DNA of 64,000 nt from Litchfieldia alkalitelluris. GTDB lineage: Bacteria > Bacillota > Bacilli > Bacillales > Salisediminibacteriaceae. Below the pieces are notes generated by a model. It ran no database searches and was not told where the DNA came from. It was given only the letters and a program-made list of their open reading frames with translations. Within the stretch, counting starts at the first letter, position 1; each line of letters opens with the position of its first letter. The position numbers were made by a program, and so were the translations under genes. This document shows positions 63,581 to 64,000 of this stretch, piece after piece. The stretch spans positions 4,132,206 through 4,196,205 of the forward strand of contig NZ_KZ119600.1 in assembly GCF_002153425.1 (NCBI RefSeq), given 5' to 3'.

Positions 63581-64000
63581 TTAAGAATTTGCTTTTGGTA
63601 TCGATTGAGTCAAAACAATAGTTATGAAAATGAACGATAAAACTACTTGTGAAAGTACAATTATTTGCCCAATATTAGTAGTAGCTACAATGGCATCAAA
63701 ATTAAAAGGAAAAGTGTTGGAAAAACTAAACAGCAGTGCTTCTGTAAAGGATACAGTATTGTTTTCGAAAGAAAAGTTATTTTTAAAAGGGATTTGATAG
63801 AGATAGGCATAAATAAGTAACATGTAAAGCACTGATTGAAATAAATTAATGAATTTACGCCTCGTTCTATGTACTGTTGCATAATTCCCTCTTATATTCC
63901 CCTCTTCCCAAATGTGATAATAAAAGTAAACATAAGAATTTATAAATAATAAATATAGAGAAATTAATACAACCGAATTTGTCTCGATTTGGAAATGTAT
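63581..64000 (-). CDS. Channel-like membrane protein, partial
   Basis: The frame is open from the right edge (beyond 64000) to the stop at 63581; 139 residues are visible. They start inside a membrane region (VVLISLYLLFINSYVYFYYH), with a second helix (FQSVLYMLLIYAYLYQI), then SFTEALLFSFSNTFPFNFDA and a last helix (IGQIIVLSQVVLSFIFITIV). The helix - pore-loop - helix layout resembles two-helix ion channels, but the TVGYGD selectivity filter is replaced by SNTFPFNFD. It lies 20 nt upstream of the TIR gene in the same operon, so it is probably the effector. Confidence 0.7.
   Translation of the reverse strand: MHFQIETNSVVLISLYLLFINSYVYFYYHIWEEGNIRGNYATVHRTRRKFINLFQSVLYMLLIYAYLYQIPFKNNFSFENNTVSFTEALLFSFSNTFPFNFDAIVATTNIGQIIVLSQVVLSFIFITIVLTQSIPKANS

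Noticed and set aside
63685..63882. Separate 65-codon frame upstream of the TIR gene
   Set aside because: The longer frame that runs off the right edge and ends at 63581 is membrane-protein-like throughout and explains the region.

Overview
The window looks like a chromosomal segment of a low-GC Gram-positive bacterium of the Bacillaceae. The evidence is strong AGGAGG-type ribosome sites with frequent TTG/GTG starts, two sortase-anchored surface proteins, a ComK-family protein, an OpuA-type compatible-solute importer, an LXG (type VII) toxin and a TxpA-like type I toxin. The genus cannot be fixed from the sequence. No rRNA or tRNA gene was seen.

Layout. 0-12 kb: a tRNA-dihydrouridine synthase; a cobalamin-riboswitch-controlled class I ribonucleotide reductase operon (alpha, beta, flavodoxin); a GLUG/Ig-like cell-wall protein; and three tandem arrays of a 52/53-bp imperfect palindrome, one holding 26 near-identical copies. 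12-25 kb: household and accessory genes (DegV, lipoprotein, GNAT, GST-like reductase, transglutaminase-like, AraC/GyrI, ClbS-like, O-antigen-ligase-like, second LPxTA protein) and an unlisted type I toxin-antitoxin locus at 20.6-21.0 kb. 25-41 kb: Nudix-like membrane protein, WHH nuclease toxin with SMI1 immunity protein, Fic protein, fatty-acid-hydroxylase-like protein, opuA operon, and an LXG/AHH toxin followed by a decayed train of toxin and immunity modules. 41-44 kb: sigma-70-like factor, XRE regulator and ComK homologue. 44-64 kb: a defence-type island with a KAP NTPase, a J-domain protein, HEPN-like proteins, a TIGR04255/unknown/HEPN operon, a frameshifted nuclease, a RAYT transposase beside a truncated comM, a complete Wadjet jetABCD operon, and a TIR (ThsB-like) gene paired with a channel-like membrane protein cut by the right edge.

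The window is saturated with short palindromes. Family A has arms GTAAACGCA/TGCGTTTAC; family B has core CAGGGACTGTCCCTG; family C has GGGACA..TGTCCC; family D is a long hairpin built on CTGCAGTCTAG/CTAGACTGCAG. They occur as REPIN-like doublets and as roughly 300-430-bp composite elements. Several supply the stop codon or tail of a neighbouring gene, and one sits in frame inside a coding sequence. The RAYT gene at 54.6 kb is flanked by a family B palindrome, so it is a candidate mobiliser.

Four genes look broken by single changes or truncation: a SUKH gene, a GIY-YIG gene, a PD-(D/E)xK-like gene and comM. All functional calls come from motif recognition in the translated sequence; no database search was possible.
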